A DNA stretch of 62,532 nucleotides from CAYGVT01 sp964353355 (GCA_964353355.1 CAYGVT010000015.1:1-62532), one strand, 5' to 3'. Numbered from the stretch's first letter, positions 24,507-34,203 are shown. The notes: a model not told the origin generated them from the sequence alone. Translations and numbers: made by a program.

Positions 24507-27197
24507 TCAGTGGCCGCTCCGTACGGTCGCCAGCTCATCCCTCCTCTTATCGAGCTCGACGTGCCTGACCGCTCCAGACACCACATTCCCGAAGAGGACC
24601 GGCATGTCCCGATCGTCCTCGGTGGTCTCGTCGCTCACCGTCCTGCTCACGATCTTGTGGACCCTCGATCCCTTGGAGTACTTCTCGTCGAGCTTCATAT
24701 GGAAGAGCCTGTTGAGCTCCGCCAGCAGACCCGTTATCGTGGTCGGCAGCGTGGACGCCACGAAGAACTCCATCGTGCGGTCCTCCTCGCGGACGGTCGC
24801 CCTCACGACCACCCTGTAATCGTGTATCTTCGTCTCGCCATAGTACCAGGCCTCGCCCATGAATGGGCTCTCGGTGGTGTACTCCTGGACGAACTTGATG
24901 TCGTAGCCAGAGAGGACCGACTTGGCGATCTTGTAGATGACCTCGCTGCTTATGGCGCTCGTGAACCGGATGACCACGTTGTCCGCGTGCGCCAGGTCCT
25001 CCTCCACCAGCCGGTGGAGCATGGCCGTGTTGGCGTTCCCCACCGTGAAGAAGACGGGACAGTTGACCTCCACCATTGTGCTCTCCAACGTGAAGGACTG
25101 CAGCTTGCCACGCACGTCCGTGTACGCCAGCATACCCTTGATGAACGATATCAAGCAGGTGTGGGGGTCGAAGTACAGCTTGAGCGTTTGCCTGCCATTC
25201 GGCTGGATGTTGCCGAGATGGAACCTGTTGCCGAACCGCTCGCCCTCGTGCTTGGCCCGCTTGAGCGACAGCACCTCGCGGTCCCACTCGATGTTGACGA
25301 AGGCATCAACAAGCACGCTCTCCGTATGGTTCACCACATCGAGCTGATATCGGACCAGGCCGTGCTGGAACCCCATCGTCGGGGTTGCCAATATCGATGT
25401 CGGCTGATAGTTCCTCAGCACCTCCTCAAGCGTCCTGCCCTTGTTCTGCTCGACCAAGCCTTTGAGGATTTCCTTGAGGTCGCCCAGCCTCGAGGTCGAA
25501 CCATCCCAGTCCTCGAGGATGCCCGCGTACTTGGCCTCTATCCTCCCGACCACGGCTCTCGCCATCGCCCTGTAGTCCTGGGACGGAGCCCCGGCGGTGA
25601 CGCTGGCGATGAATACATGGTCCCCCCTCGTGAGCATGAGGTGGTTCGAACCGAACATGATGGTGTCCACCGCCCCGCCATCCTCGAAGGAATCCCGGAC
25701 GAAGTCCTGGATGGCCGTGAGCATGCTGCTCACGACCTCTGGGCCCTTGATACCCCCCGTGGTGGCCCACACGTCGAGCATGAGGCGCCCATCGTTGTGT
25801 ATCAGGTACAGGCCCTTGACGAAGAACGGGGGTTCTTCTATGGCCTTCATGGGCTGGCGCCTGGCATCCCTCCGCCTCAACCAGACCGTGACCGCGCCCG
25901 CTGTAAGGGTGCCCGGCACGGCGCCGCCGAGCAGCGCGACCCAGGCGTTCGAGCCGGATTTCACCACCCTGCCCACCTCAATCCTCACCGTGAAGTTCAC
26001 CGATTTCCCGGCCGGATCGGTGGCGAGCACGGAGAGCACGCCCTCACCGTCCACTTCCCTGACCCCCACAAGCGTCAGCACATCGCCATCAACGGTGGAC
26101 GTGAAGAGGTTGGAATCCCCCCCAGAGACCGACCAGACCAGGTCCCCGAGAGGGTCGTCGACGTCCTCCACCCAGGATGAGAGCCTCATCCTGGCGGTCC
26201 CCCCTGCGATCAGCTTGATGACCTCGGGCCTGCCGATGATGCGCGGGGGTTCATCGAACGGGACGACCCCCACGGAGACCGTCGTCTCTGCAGCGTTTCC
26301 CGCGAGGTCAGTCACGACCACGAGGATGGGATACTCGCCCACATCTGTGAACGCGAAGGTGAAGATGGGTGCTGTCACGGTAAGGTTGATGCGGCCGGTC
26401 AATCGCCATTCGACGGATGAGATGCCGTGGTCGTCAGTGCTCTCGGCCGCCGTGATGAGGACCATGCCCCCGCACTCGTACTCCTCGTCAGCACCGGCTA
26501 TCCGGAGGATGGGAGGGTCGATATCGAGAACCACGTACAGGGCGTTTGACCATGGTCCGGGCTGCGCCGTGTCCCCATTGCATCGGGCGTGGACGAGGTT
26601 CGCCCCCACCGACACGACGATGCGAGCAGCGAACCTGCCAGTGACGTTGTCCGAGACCACGCTCGCATTGATGGCCATGCCCCCGCCCATCGGGATCGCC
26701 TCGACCTCGAGGTGAGCGCCTGGATGCGAGGCGCGGCCCGTGACCTCCAGGTTGGCAGTGCGCACGTACCCGGCGATGGGATCGAGAACTGGCGGCAGGC
26801 AGGCGGAAGACCCGGAGGTGTTCACCGGCACGCCGGAGACCGGAAGGGAGCCGGGAGGTCGCGGCGCGCCGGTCGAATCGTCAGGCATGACGACATAGGT
26901 GTAGCGGATGCCGTCGACGAGGCCAGCATGGATGAATCGGGCAGCTTCGGCCGTGCCAGTGCCGATCGGTACGAGGCCGGCATCCTCCAGGAAGAGGTAG
27001 ACATGGAACGTGGTCGCATTGGTACCCTCCGCGTCCCAGCTGACCGCGAGGGCACCCCCCTGCGGTAGCGGGTCGACCCAGACACGCGAAGGGGGACTGA
27101 CCTGCGCTGACGCGTTGCAGGGGGCCAGGGCGATAATCCCAGTCGCCAGGACCAGTATCCAGAGCGAGCAGGGCATCCTCAACGCGCGAGCCTCCAT
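24507..27197 (-). CDS. Receptor-like protein: Ig/FN3 ectodomain, TM, longin-like cytoplasmic module
   Basis: 896 residues. A signal peptide (to about residue 32) leads to an FN3-like domain (VWVDPLPQGGALAVSWDA) and three or four Ig/cadherin-like domains. A TM segment (about 417-440, then RRRDARRQ) separates them from a cytoplasmic part with a longin/roadblock-like fold (FFVKGLYLIHNDGRLMLDVW), a beta-sandwich, and a C-terminal domain containing AWYYGE and FVAST. This cytoplasmic part is homologous to the protein next to the Rab-like GTPase at 14441-16144. A link to GTPase signalling is inferred. A TATA-like box (TTAATAAAAA, about 27227-27236) lies some 30 nt upstream of ATG 27197. Confidence 0.7.
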   Translation of the reverse strand: MEARALRMPCSLWILVLATGIIALAPCNASAQVSPPSRVWVDPLPQGGALAVSWDAEGTNATTFHVYLFLEDAGLVPIGTGTAEAARFIHAGLVDGIRYTYVVMPDDSTGAPRPPGSLPVSGVPVNTSGSSACLPPVLDPIAGYVRTANLEVTGRASHPGAHLEVEAIPMGGGMAINASVVSDNVTGRFAARIVVSVGANLVHARCNGDTAQPGPWSNALYVVLDIDPPILRIAGADEEYECGGMVLITAAESTDDHGISSVEWRLTGRINLTVTAPIFTFAFTDVGEYPILVVVTDLAGNAAETTVSVGVVPFDEPPRIIGRPEVIKLIAGGTARMRLSSWVEDVDDPLGDLVWSVSGGDSNLFTSTVDGDVLTLVGVREVDGEGVLSVLATDPAGKSVNFTVRIEVGRVVKSGSNAWVALLGGAVPGTLTAGAVTVWLRRRDARRQPMKAIEEPPFFVKGLYLIHNDGRLMLDVWATTGGIKGPEVVSSMLTAIQDFVRDSFEDGGAVDTIMFGSNHLMLTRGDHVFIASVTAGAPSQDYRAMARAVVGRIEAKYAGILEDWDGSTSRLGDLKEILKGLVEQNKGRTLEEVLRNYQPTSILATPTMGFQHGLVRYQLDVVNHTESVLVDAFVNIEWDREVLSLKRAKHEGERFGNRFHLGNIQPNGRQTLKLYFDPHTCLISFIKGMLAYTDVRGKLQSFTLESTMVEVNCPVFFTVGNANTAMLHRLVEEDLAHADNVVIRFTSAISSEVIYKIAKSVLSGYDIKFVQEYTTESPFMGEAWYYGETKIHDYRVVVRATVREEDRTMEFFVASTLPTTITGLLAELNRLFHMKLDEKYSKGSRVHKIVSRTVSDETTEDDRDMPVLFGNVVSGAVRHVELDKRRDELATVRSGH

Positions 27198-27484
27198 GCT
27201 GGCACGATGGATTCCAAGGCGTTGTTCTTTTTATTAAGGGGTCGGATGTGATTTCCATTTTCTGGTTCTCAAGACCGATTTTGAGGCGCTGGCATCCGCC
27301 TGGGGATTGGCGGGGGGGATAGAGACAAAGACGCCCATTGCGGTCCCTGACCATGGCGCGACCGCGGCATACCCTGCCCGGAGCACGGAACCGAGCCCCC
27401 TCGGTCCCCACAACAAGAACCACCATCCGATACTGACGACGAAAGGTTTTTAACCCCTCACCAGGTCGAATTCCACCTGAAGGG
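27198..27484. other. Divergent promoter region
   Basis: 287 bp between divergent genes. TATA-like boxes are present at about 27227-27236 (minus) and 27446-27453 (plus, ggtttttaac). No gene is supported in between. Confidence 0.5.
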
Positions 27485-27796
27485 ATGGACCATCGATCGG
27501 CCACGAAGCATCCCCGAACCCGCATCGGAGATGACCAATTGATAGTGTTCACCAACTCCTCCCAGCTCAGACCGATAATCGAGCGGGCCCTGCTTGAGCA
27601 GTGCGACATCGAGCCTGACGCCCTCGAGATCTCCCCAAGGTATCTTTCGAAGTCCCAAGACATCTGGGAGGTCGAGACCGAGGTCACCACGCACGGAGAG
27701 CGCATCCGCCTGGTGCTCGGGCTGGACCCCTCGTCCGGCAGGTTGCGAAAGGTGGAGAGGTACGCTGTGCCAGAACCGACACGGGACGTGGTGTAG
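27485..27796 (+). CDS. Small hypothetical protein
   Basis: 103 residues. The C-terminal half alternates beta strands (IWEVETEVTTHGERIRLVLGL, shortened here) in a way that suggests a small alpha-beta fold; no motif identifies a family. Its stop TAG is followed directly by the ATG of the zinc-ribbon protein at 27797, so the two are co-transcribed and probably coupled. The true start could be further in than ATG 27485. Confidence 0.55.
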   Translation: MDHRSATKHPRTRIGDDQLIVFTNSSQLRPIIERALLEQCDIEPDALEISPRYLSKSQDIWEVETEVTTHGERIRLVLGLDPSSGRLRKVERYAVPEPTRDVV

Positions 27797-28279
27797 ATGT
27801 CGGATGAGGGCTATGAGTGCCCGGAGTGCGGCGCGGATGTCGAGCCCGAGATGATGAGCTGCCCCGAGTGCGGGGTTGAATTCGAATCTGGCACGGATGA
27901 GAATGCCGGGAGGGCGACCGATTCGCGCGATGGCGATGAGGTAGGCTCCGATGGCGCGCGCACGGAGAAGCGCGCGGTGTCTGAGCGGCCACGGCACGGG
28001 AAGGATTTGTCCCCTGGACCATCACCAGCGGGGGAGCGGCAGTCAGGCAAGGTTCGGTTCATGAGCCGGTGGGGTCTTGCTGCCTCCATCCTATCGGTTG
28101 TGGCGCTGGCAGCGACACTCATCATCCTGCACTGGGACACGTGGGTGACGGGTGCGGCCGAGGACAGCATAGGTAGCAGACAGCTCCTCGTCGCGCTCTC
28201 ATGTTTTGGTGCCTTCACGGCGTTCATGATAATCACGCTCGTGGACCTTCTCCGTACCAAGACCGTCACTGGGGCCTGA
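27797..28279 (+). CDS. Zinc-ribbon two-TM protein with WDT loop (paralogue 3 of 3)
   Basis: 160 residues, the smallest of the three. One zinc ribbon (CPECGAD...CPECG) at residues 8-28, a charged linker of about 60 residues, then two TM helices joined by HWDTWVTGAAEDSIGSRQ. The invariant loop positions WDT, Gly, (I/L)G and Gln, and the Asp and Arg after TM2, match the paralogues at 3280-4122 and 11022-11618. It starts immediately after the stop of the 103-residue gene. Function unknown. Confidence 0.78.
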   Translation: MSDEGYECPECGADVEPEMMSCPECGVEFESGTDENAGRATDSRDGDEVGSDGARTEKRAVSERPRHGKDLSPGPSPAGERQSGKVRFMSRWGLAASILSVVALAATLIILHWDTWVTGAAEDSIGSRQLLVALSCFGAFTAFMIITLVDLLRTKTVTGA

Positions 28280-28553
28280 TGGAGCCGCCACTCGTCGCCT
28301 GCCGGCTTATCGATCCCCCGAAGGCGGGGACCGCACACCAGGGTGGTCGACGTCCATGGTCCACGCCATCACGGGGGCGGTTCTGGCATGGATGGGTCCC
28401 AAATGATGTCGATGGGGCTGTCATGCTGCTCGGACCGCGTCGGACGTCGAGGCAGGCGGTGCGCGGGGGTGCCTCCGTGCGCAAGGTTCCCGGGTCGATA
28501 TGTGGGGGCTCAATGCTTTTATCCTGAGAGCATCATAGTCTTGCGAGGGCGCG
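28280..28553. other. Intergenic spacer
   Basis: 274 bp with no convincing gene; an AT-richer patch (atgcttttatcc, about 28513-28524) may be the promoter of the gene at 28554. Confidence 0.45.
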
Positions 28554-29096
28554 ATGATGAGGTCGGCCGGCCCAGGACATCACATTAGCACCTCGAGCAC
28601 GGGGGACCGCCTTCTGTACAGGGAGGATGACGCCCACTTCAAGCAGCGGCTGCTCACCACCATCCAGCTATATTGGGTCTACAACTCGGCGGTCACCATC
28701 ATCATCTGTGCAGTGGTCGTCTACCTGCTCGACCTCCCCCTCTTCCTCGGCATCGTCCTTGGGCTGCTGATACTCCTCGTGTCGAACGTCCAGCAGACCA
28801 TGTGGAGGATGGGCCGCGCCACGCGATGGGAGGTCTTCCGGAACATGGTCGTCATCCCGAGCAGGACCCACTCGGGGAGAAGGGAGATCATGTTCGAGGA
28901 CATAGCGTCTGTGGACCGCCATCGGACGATGGTGGGGGAGCAGGTGGTGCTCAGGCTGATGGATGGCAGCACCCTCACGTTCGCGGTCGAGGAGCAGGAG
29001 CGGCCACTGAGCGCTCTCGAGACCGCGTTCCGCGGCTACAAGATGTCGAAGGTTCACTCCACAGCCCCTCCAGAGAGTCCGAAGGACGTGACCTGA
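28554..29096 (+). CDS. Two-TM membrane protein with PH-like domain
   Basis: 180 residues. A soluble N-terminus, two adjacent TM helices (about 42-82, forming a hairpin), then about 80 residues of beta-rich sequence (VFRNMVVIPSRTHSGRREI, IASVDRHRTMVGEQVVLRL) that resembles a bacterial PH-like domain. The architecture recurs in the protein at 46647-47228. Such proteins are usually membrane-associated and of unknown role. The start may be ATG 28554 or 28557; gcgagg lies upstream. Confidence 0.6.
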   Translation: MMRSAGPGHHISTSSTGDRLLYREDDAHFKQRLLTTIQLYWVYNSAVTIIICAVVVYLLDLPLFLGIVLGLLILLVSNVQQTMWRMGRATRWEVFRNMVVIPSRTHSGRREIMFEDIASVDRHRTMVGEQVVLRLMDGSTLTFAVEEQERPLSALETAFRGYKMSKVHSTAPPESPKDVT

Positions 29097-29362
29097 GGGG
29101 TCGTCGGGCCTGAATGACTGTGGGGCGCGCACACGGCCGGTCGTCCAATCAGGTATTGCGGGAAGAAAGGGAATGAGGGCTCTGGGGCATTTCCATCTCT
29201 CGACCGGGTCAAGGACTATCCCGGACCCGGACATTACGGGCTCAAGAAATACAATAATATTCCTGTATAATATTTATGGTTTTATGATTTCAAGATGACA
29301 TCCCGTGATAATTATTTCTGATTCTCAGACCCCCGTCGTTGATAAACGTGGAAGTCTGGTAT
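29097..29362. other. AT-rich intergenic region
   Basis: About 265 bp; positions 29247-29290 are strikingly AT-rich (aataatattcctgtataat) and probably hold the promoter for the PKD protein. No gene was seen. Confidence 0.5.
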
Positions 29363-31348
29363 ATGTACATGCACGCGACGGTGAGGGCGTACATCATCCC
29401 CAATCTGTTCTTCGGGGAAGCAAGCCCTCGCCGTGACCTCCTTCTGCATCTAGGGGGATGGTCCCTCATCTTATGGGTGGTCCCTTTACTGCTTTCCATC
29501 GCCCTCGCGGGCGGGGCCGGGGCAGACGGCACCGTGGTCGTCGACCTGGGCTCCGACCTGACCGCCCAGGAGGACGCAGCGGTCACGTTCACCCCGTGGG
29601 TGTCGTACACGGGGGCGTCCTCCACGCTCGACTACGTCTGGGACCTCGGCGACGGCAGCGCGAGCTACCAGGAGCGCCCCGGCCACACCTTCACGAAGAG
29701 GGGGAACTGCACCGTCACGCTCACGGTGACGGACGGCGACGGCACCGTGGGCACGGACTCGATGTACGTGGAGGTCCTGAACGTGCGGCCCATCGCCAAC
29801 GCGGGCTCGTCCAGGACGGTCTACGCGGGCACGACCGTCAGCCTCGACGCGTCCAACAGCTGGGACACGCCCTCGGACCTGCCGCTGCTGACCTACGAGT
29901 GGGACTTCGGCGACGGCGCGGGCACGGGTCCCTCCCGGGAGAACAAGGTGGTCACCCACACCTACGCCGAGCGCGGCGTCTACATCGTGACCCTGGTCGT
30001 CACCGACGACGACTGGTCCTCGAGCAGCCACGCGGAGCTGCGCAGCGAGCTCATCGCCGTGACCGGCACCGCCTCTGGTCAAGGGACCGTGAGCTTCAAC
30101 TACGACGTCGGGGAGCACACCGACATCAACGGGACCGACACGCTCTCGTACCCCCTGGACTACGCCTGGGACTTCGGCGACGGGGACATGGCGACGGGCA
30201 ACTCAGTGTCCCACAGCTACACCGACGACGGCGTCTACGTGGTCACGCTCATCATCACGAACAACCTCGGCGCGATGGACATCCACACGATCATCGTCAC
30301 CGTCCTTAACTCACCGCCCTCGGCGAACGCGGGCGGGGACCAGTCCACCACCGAGGACCGGGCCGTCACCCTCTCGGGCACCGGCTCCGACCTCGGCGGC
30401 GCCGCGCTCACTTACGCCTGGGACCTCGGCGATGGCAGCACCGGCACCGGCGCTGCGCTGACGCACGCCTACACGGCGGCCGGGACCTACACCGCGAGCC
30501 TGACGGTCACGGACGAGGACGGCGCGACGGGCACCGACACGTGCTACGTCGCCGTCGCCAACGTCGCGCCGACCGCGGCGTTCTCGGTCGACCACACCAC
30601 GGACGAGGGCGATGTCATCACCTTCTCCGCCTCCTCCACGACCGACACGCCCTCGGACCTGCCGCTGCTGACCTACGGCTGGGCTTTCGGAGACGGCGCG
30701 ACGGCAAGCGGTGTGACGACGACCCATGCCTATGTCGACGAGGGCAGCTACACCGCCACGCTCACGGTCAGGGACGACAACGGCGCGACCAGCACGGCGA
30801 CGTTGGAGTTCCAGATTAAGAACGTCGCGCCCACCGCCACCATCAGCAGCGCGGCCGGGAGCGCCACGCCCATCCTCCCCGGCGACACGGTCACCTTCAC
30901 TGGCTCCGCGACAGACCCTGGCACCAACGACGTGCCTTCTTACGCTTGGACGTTCGGGGACGGCTCGACCGGCACGGGCTCGACCGCAACGCACGCCTAC
31001 ACAGCCGACGGCAGCTACTCGGTGAAGCTCACCGTGACCGACGGCGACGGCGGCTCCGGCACGGCCACGACCACGGTCACCATCGAGGCGCCGTCCTCTT
31101 ACGCCGAGGATACACGGGATGAGGCTGCGAACGCACCCTCCTCATCGTTCAAGAACAAGAACGACCAGGGTAAGATCGTCGGGGACTTCGATGATATCAT
31201 CGACCACATCGATGCGGGCGAGACCTCGGCCGCGCTCAAGGACATCGACAAGCTCATGAAGACCATAGAGCACAAGGTCACCGACGACACGCTCAAGGAT
31301 AGCCTGCTCGCCTCGCTCGGCCGGCTCAAGACGGCGCTCGGCGGTTGA
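29363..31348 (+). CDS. Secreted protein with six PKD domains and helical C-terminus
   Basis: About 661 residues from ATG 29363 (the start is uncertain; the frame is open from 29339). A hydrophobic signal segment is followed by six PKD domains, each with the WDFGDG/WDLGDG-type motif and a closing VTV(T)DxxG strand. PKD domains are extracellular beta-sandwiches common in archaeal surface proteins. The last 85 residues switch to a helical region (GDFDDIIDHIDAGETSAALK) resembling the FIMAH-like tails of bacterial secreted proteins. No anchor or sorting signal is seen, so release or S-layer binding is possible. An AT-rich promoter region lies at 29250-29287. Confidence 0.85.
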   Translation: MYMHATVRAYIIPNLFFGEASPRRDLLLHLGGWSLILWVVPLLLSIALAGGAGADGTVVVDLGSDLTAQEDAAVTFTPWVSYTGASSTLDYVWDLGDGSASYQERPGHTFTKRGNCTVTLTVTDGDGTVGTDSMYVEVLNVRPIANAGSSRTVYAGTTVSLDASNSWDTPSDLPLLTYEWDFGDGAGTGPSRENKVVTHTYAERGVYIVTLVVTDDDWSSSSHAELRSELIAVTGTASGQGTVSFNYDVGEHTDINGTDTLSYPLDYAWDFGDGDMATGNSVSHSYTDDGVYVVTLIITNNLGAMDIHTIIVTVLNSPPSANAGGDQSTTEDRAVTLSGTGSDLGGAALTYAWDLGDGSTGTGAALTHAYTAAGTYTASLTVTDEDGATGTDTCYVAVANVAPTAAFSVDHTTDEGDVITFSASSTTDTPSDLPLLTYGWAFGDGATASGVTTTHAYVDEGSYTATLTVRDDNGATSTATLEFQIKNVAPTATISSAAGSATPILPGDTVTFTGSATDPGTNDVPSYAWTFGDGSTGTGSTATHAYTADGSYSVKLTVTDGDGGSGTATTTVTIEAPSSYAEDTRDEAANAPSSSFKNKNDQGKIVGDFDDIIDHIDAGETSAALKDIDKLMKTIEHKVTDDTLKDSLLASLGRLKTALGG

Positions 31349-31426
31349 CCCGCTCGCCACGACGCGCGCGCCGCCTGGGAAGCATCTATTACCCTCCAGG
31401 CCAATCCATCGTGAGACAGAGGTGAG

Positions 31427-32740
31427 ATGGTGGCGCGCGCGCTCGTGATGGCATACGTCCTCGCGGCCTTGGCGCTGGCTGCCCCCATCGCCATCGCGCC
31501 GCTCGCGCCCGTCGTCGACGCCGCGCCCCCCGCCCTCATAGAGTGGACCGCGGCCGGCGGGCCTGTGGTCCTCAACGCGACCTTCGCTGTGGACCAGGGC
31601 CAGACGCTCAGGGTCGGCCCCGGCACCGAGGTGCGCCTGGCCCCTGGCGCGGGCATCGTGGTCAAGGGTACGCTCCTCGTCGAAGGGACAGAGGCGGCGC
31701 CCGTCACCTTCAGGCCCGTCGCGGACGATGTGGTGCCCGATTCGTGGGAGGACGTGCGGCTGCATGCGCTCTCGGCACCGGGCGCCCACCGCATCACGCA
31801 CGCGCGGTTCATGGGCGCGGACGCGGGGCTCCTGGTGGCGTCCTGCGCGGCCTGGGTCGATGGCTGCACGTTCGAGAGGTGCCGCTACGGCATCATCGCG
31901 CGCGCGGGCGCCGACCTGTCCGTCAACGACACCACGTTCCGCGAAATCTCGGCCGCGGGCCTCGAGTGGGAGGCGTGCCCCGTGGGCCGCGCCTCGGACT
32001 GCACGTTCGAGCACAACGTCGCCGAGGGCATCTACGTCCACCAGGGCTCGTTCCCCACGATCGAGGGGTGCACCTTCAAGGACAACTACAACCACGCCAC
32101 CTTCTCCGAGGCCTCCGGCGGCCTCATCACGCGGTGCCGCATCGAGGAGAGCTCGGCCGCGTCCTTCGAGTGCTACTGGAACTCGACGCCAGTGCTGGAC
32201 GACCCCATCCTCACGCCCTACTCGAGGGCGGAGGTGCTGGTGAGCAACGGCTCGCACCCGAGGTTCACGGGCACCATCGACCTCATGGCATGGCATGTCA
32301 TCGCGGTGGACGACGCGTCCTACGCTGTGGCCTGCGTCTGGTGCGTGGTCGAGGTGCGCGACGGGGAAGGCCGCCTGCTGGAGGGCGTGAACGTGACCGT
32401 CGCAGGCGCCTCGGGCGACGTCCTGTCGAGAGCGGTGACGGGCGTCGACGGTCGCACGCCGCGCGTGCTGCTGGCCAACTTCACAAAGTCCGCGACCGGG
32501 GTGGGCGACCTCGAGACGCCGTGCGCGGTGACGGCGAGGCTCGGCAACGTGACGGACACGATGGGCGCGACGGTCAAGGACGTGCGGGGGGGCGTGCTCG
32601 TCATGGTGCTCCAGCTCGAACCGGAGGGGCCCGATGACGCAAGGGCGGTGCTGCTCGCGGTGCTCGTGGTGACCGTCATCGTCGTGGTCGTGGCCGTCGC
32701 CCTCATGTCGTGGCGACGCCGCGCTCAGATGTCGAAGTAG
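31427..32740 (+). CDS. Surface-anchored parallel beta-helix protein
   Basis: 437 residues. Signal peptide (to about residue 33), then repeated coils typical of a right-handed parallel beta-helix (GCTFERCRYGI, DCTFEHNVAEGIYV, GCTFKDNYNHATF), as in NosD/PbH1 proteins. A carboxypeptidase-regulatory-like or Ig-like domain follows (EVRDGEGRLLEGVNVTVAG). A C-terminal TM helix ends in RRRAQ, so the protein is anchored with its bulk outside. Beta-helix domains often bind or modify polysaccharides, but no catalytic residues can be named. The 3' end overlaps the convergent glutamine synthetase gene by 16 bp. Confidence 0.8.
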   Translation: MVARALVMAYVLAALALAAPIAIAPLAPVVDAAPPALIEWTAAGGPVVLNATFAVDQGQTLRVGPGTEVRLAPGAGIVVKGTLLVEGTEAAPVTFRPVADDVVPDSWEDVRLHALSAPGAHRITHARFMGADAGLLVASCAAWVDGCTFERCRYGIIARAGADLSVNDTTFREISAAGLEWEACPVGRASDCTFEHNVAEGIYVHQGSFPTIEGCTFKDNYNHATFSEASGGLITRCRIEESSAASFECYWNSTPVLDDPILTPYSRAEVLVSNGSHPRFTGTIDLMAWHVIAVDDASYAVACVWCVVEVRDGEGRLLEGVNVTVAGASGDVLSRAVTGVDGRTPRVLLANFTKSATGVGDLETPCAVTARLGNVTDTMGATVKDVRGGVLVMVLQLEPEGPDDARAVLLAVLVVTVIVVVVAVALMSWRRRAQMSK

Positions 32741-34191
32741 CGCTCTATCTCCCAGCTCGACACCTGGGTCGAGTGCTCCGCGAGCTCCTTGACCTTCATG
32801 TCGATGAAGGCGTAGAACAGCTCGTCGCCCAACGCCTCCCGGACGACGTCGTCCGACTCCATCGCGTCCAGGGCCTCGTCCAGCGTGGCGGGCAGCCGGG
32901 TCACGTTGAGCTCCCGCATGCGGCGCTTGGACATCTTCGTGACGTCCTCGTTGATGGGGTCGCCCGGGTCGAGCTTGCGCTTGATGCCGTCGAGGCCGGC
33001 CGTGACCACGACCGCGAACGCCAGGTAGGGGTTCGCCGACGGGTCCGGATGGCGCACCTCGAAGTCCCCGGTGTGCTTCTTTCTGAAGGGCGAGGGGATG
33101 CGGATGAGCGCGGTGCGGTTGCGCGGCGACCATGCGACGTAGACCGGCGCCTCGAACTCGGGCACGAGCCGCTTGTAGGAGTTGACGGTGGGGTTCGTCA
33201 CCGCGGTCATGCCGCGCGCGTGGTCGATGACGCCGCCGATGTAGTACCTCGCGGTCTGCGACAGCCCGTACTGGTCGTCCGCGTCGTAGAAGACCGCCTT
33301 CCCGCTGGCCTCCATCCACTGGTGGATGTGCATGCCGTTGCCCGCGTCCTGCGGCAGGGGCTTGGGCATGTAGGTGGGCACGAACCCGTAGCGGGCGGCG
33401 ACGATGCGGCTCATGAGCTTGTAAAGCACCGCAGCGTCCGCGGCATCCTTGATCGACGGCATGTGCTTGAACTCGATCTCGACCTGCTTGCCGCCGCCCT
33501 CGTGGTGGTGGTACTTGATGGGGACGCCCATGAGCCCGAGCTGGTAGGAGAACTCGTTGCGGAAGGCGTCCGTGACGTCTATGGGCACGGCCGCGAAGTA
33601 GCCCGACTTGGGGCCGATGGCGTAGTCCGAGATGAGCAGGGGGTCGGCCGCGGGGGCGTAGGACTGCCCGTCCGGCGCGGCCGCGGGGCCGACGGAGATG
33701 GCGCGCTTGACGACCTGCTCGCGCGCGAGCGTCTCGCGGGTCTTCAGCAGGTAGAACTCGAGCTCTGGCTGGACCCAGATGCGGTCGAAGCCCGACGCGC
33801 GCACGCGCTCGTCCGCGAGCTTTGCGACATGCCGGGGGTCCATCGTGAACGGGGTCCGGTCCCTGGGGTGCTCGATGTCCACCATGACGCGCGCGATCTT
33901 GTGCGGGCCCTCGCCGTAGGGGAGCACGCGGAGCGTCTCCGGGTCCGGGCGCGAGAGCAGGTCCGAGTCCTCGGCCCTGCGGAAGCCCACCGAGGAGCCG
34001 TCGAAGGACATGCCGGAATCCCAAACGCCGCCCCTGAGGAAGTCCTCGGCCGGGACCGAGTAGGACCGCAGCCGGCCATTGATGTCCACGAACTGGCACT
34101 GGACCCAGACCACGCCGCTCTCGACGAGGAGCTGGTTGGCCTCCGCGTGCGCACCCTTGGGGCGGGACCTGGAGCGGGACTTGCCTGGCAT
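32725..34191 (-). CDS. glnA: Glutamine synthetase, type I
   Basis: 488 residues from ATG 34191 (GTG at 34203 possible). It catalyses ATP-dependent formation of glutamine from glutamate and ammonia. Visible landmarks are the N-terminal beta-grasp part (VQCQFVDINGRLRSY), DGSSVGF, the metal-binding WVQPELEFYLL, AGNGMHIHQWM with the catalytic-site His residues, NPTVNSYKRLVPEFEAPVYVAW and RNRTALIRIP. The C-terminus WEIERYFDI is typical. The Tyr adenylylation motif of bacterial GSI-beta is absent, as expected for the GSI-alpha/archaeal group. A TATA box (GCTTATAACC, about 34248-34257) lies on the minus strand upstream. Confidence 0.96.
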   Translation of the reverse strand: MPGKSRSRSRPKGAHAEANQLLVESGVVWVQCQFVDINGRLRSYSVPAEDFLRGGVWDSGMSFDGSSVGFRRAEDSDLLSRPDPETLRVLPYGEGPHKIARVMVDIEHPRDRTPFTMDPRHVAKLADERVRASGFDRIWVQPELEFYLLKTRETLAREQVVKRAISVGPAAAPDGQSYAPAADPLLISDYAIGPKSGYFAAVPIDVTDAFRNEFSYQLGLMGVPIKYHHHEGGGKQVEIEFKHMPSIKDAADAAVLYKLMSRIVAARYGFVPTYMPKPLPQDAGNGMHIHQWMEASGKAVFYDADDQYGLSQTARYYIGGVIDHARGMTAVTNPTVNSYKRLVPEFEAPVYVAWSPRNRTALIRIPSPFRKKHTGDFEVRHPDPSANPYLAFAVVVTAGLDGIKRKLDPGDPINEDVTKMSKRRMRELNVTRLPATLDEALDAMESDDVVREALGDELFYAFIDMKVKELAEHSTQVSSWEIERYFDI

Positions 34192-34203
34192 TTCGATGAC
34201 CAC

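Noticed and set aside
31142..34099. A 985-codon minus-strand open frame across the beta-helix gene and glnA
   Set aside because: It overlaps glutamine synthetase out of frame and is Arg/Gly-rich noise.
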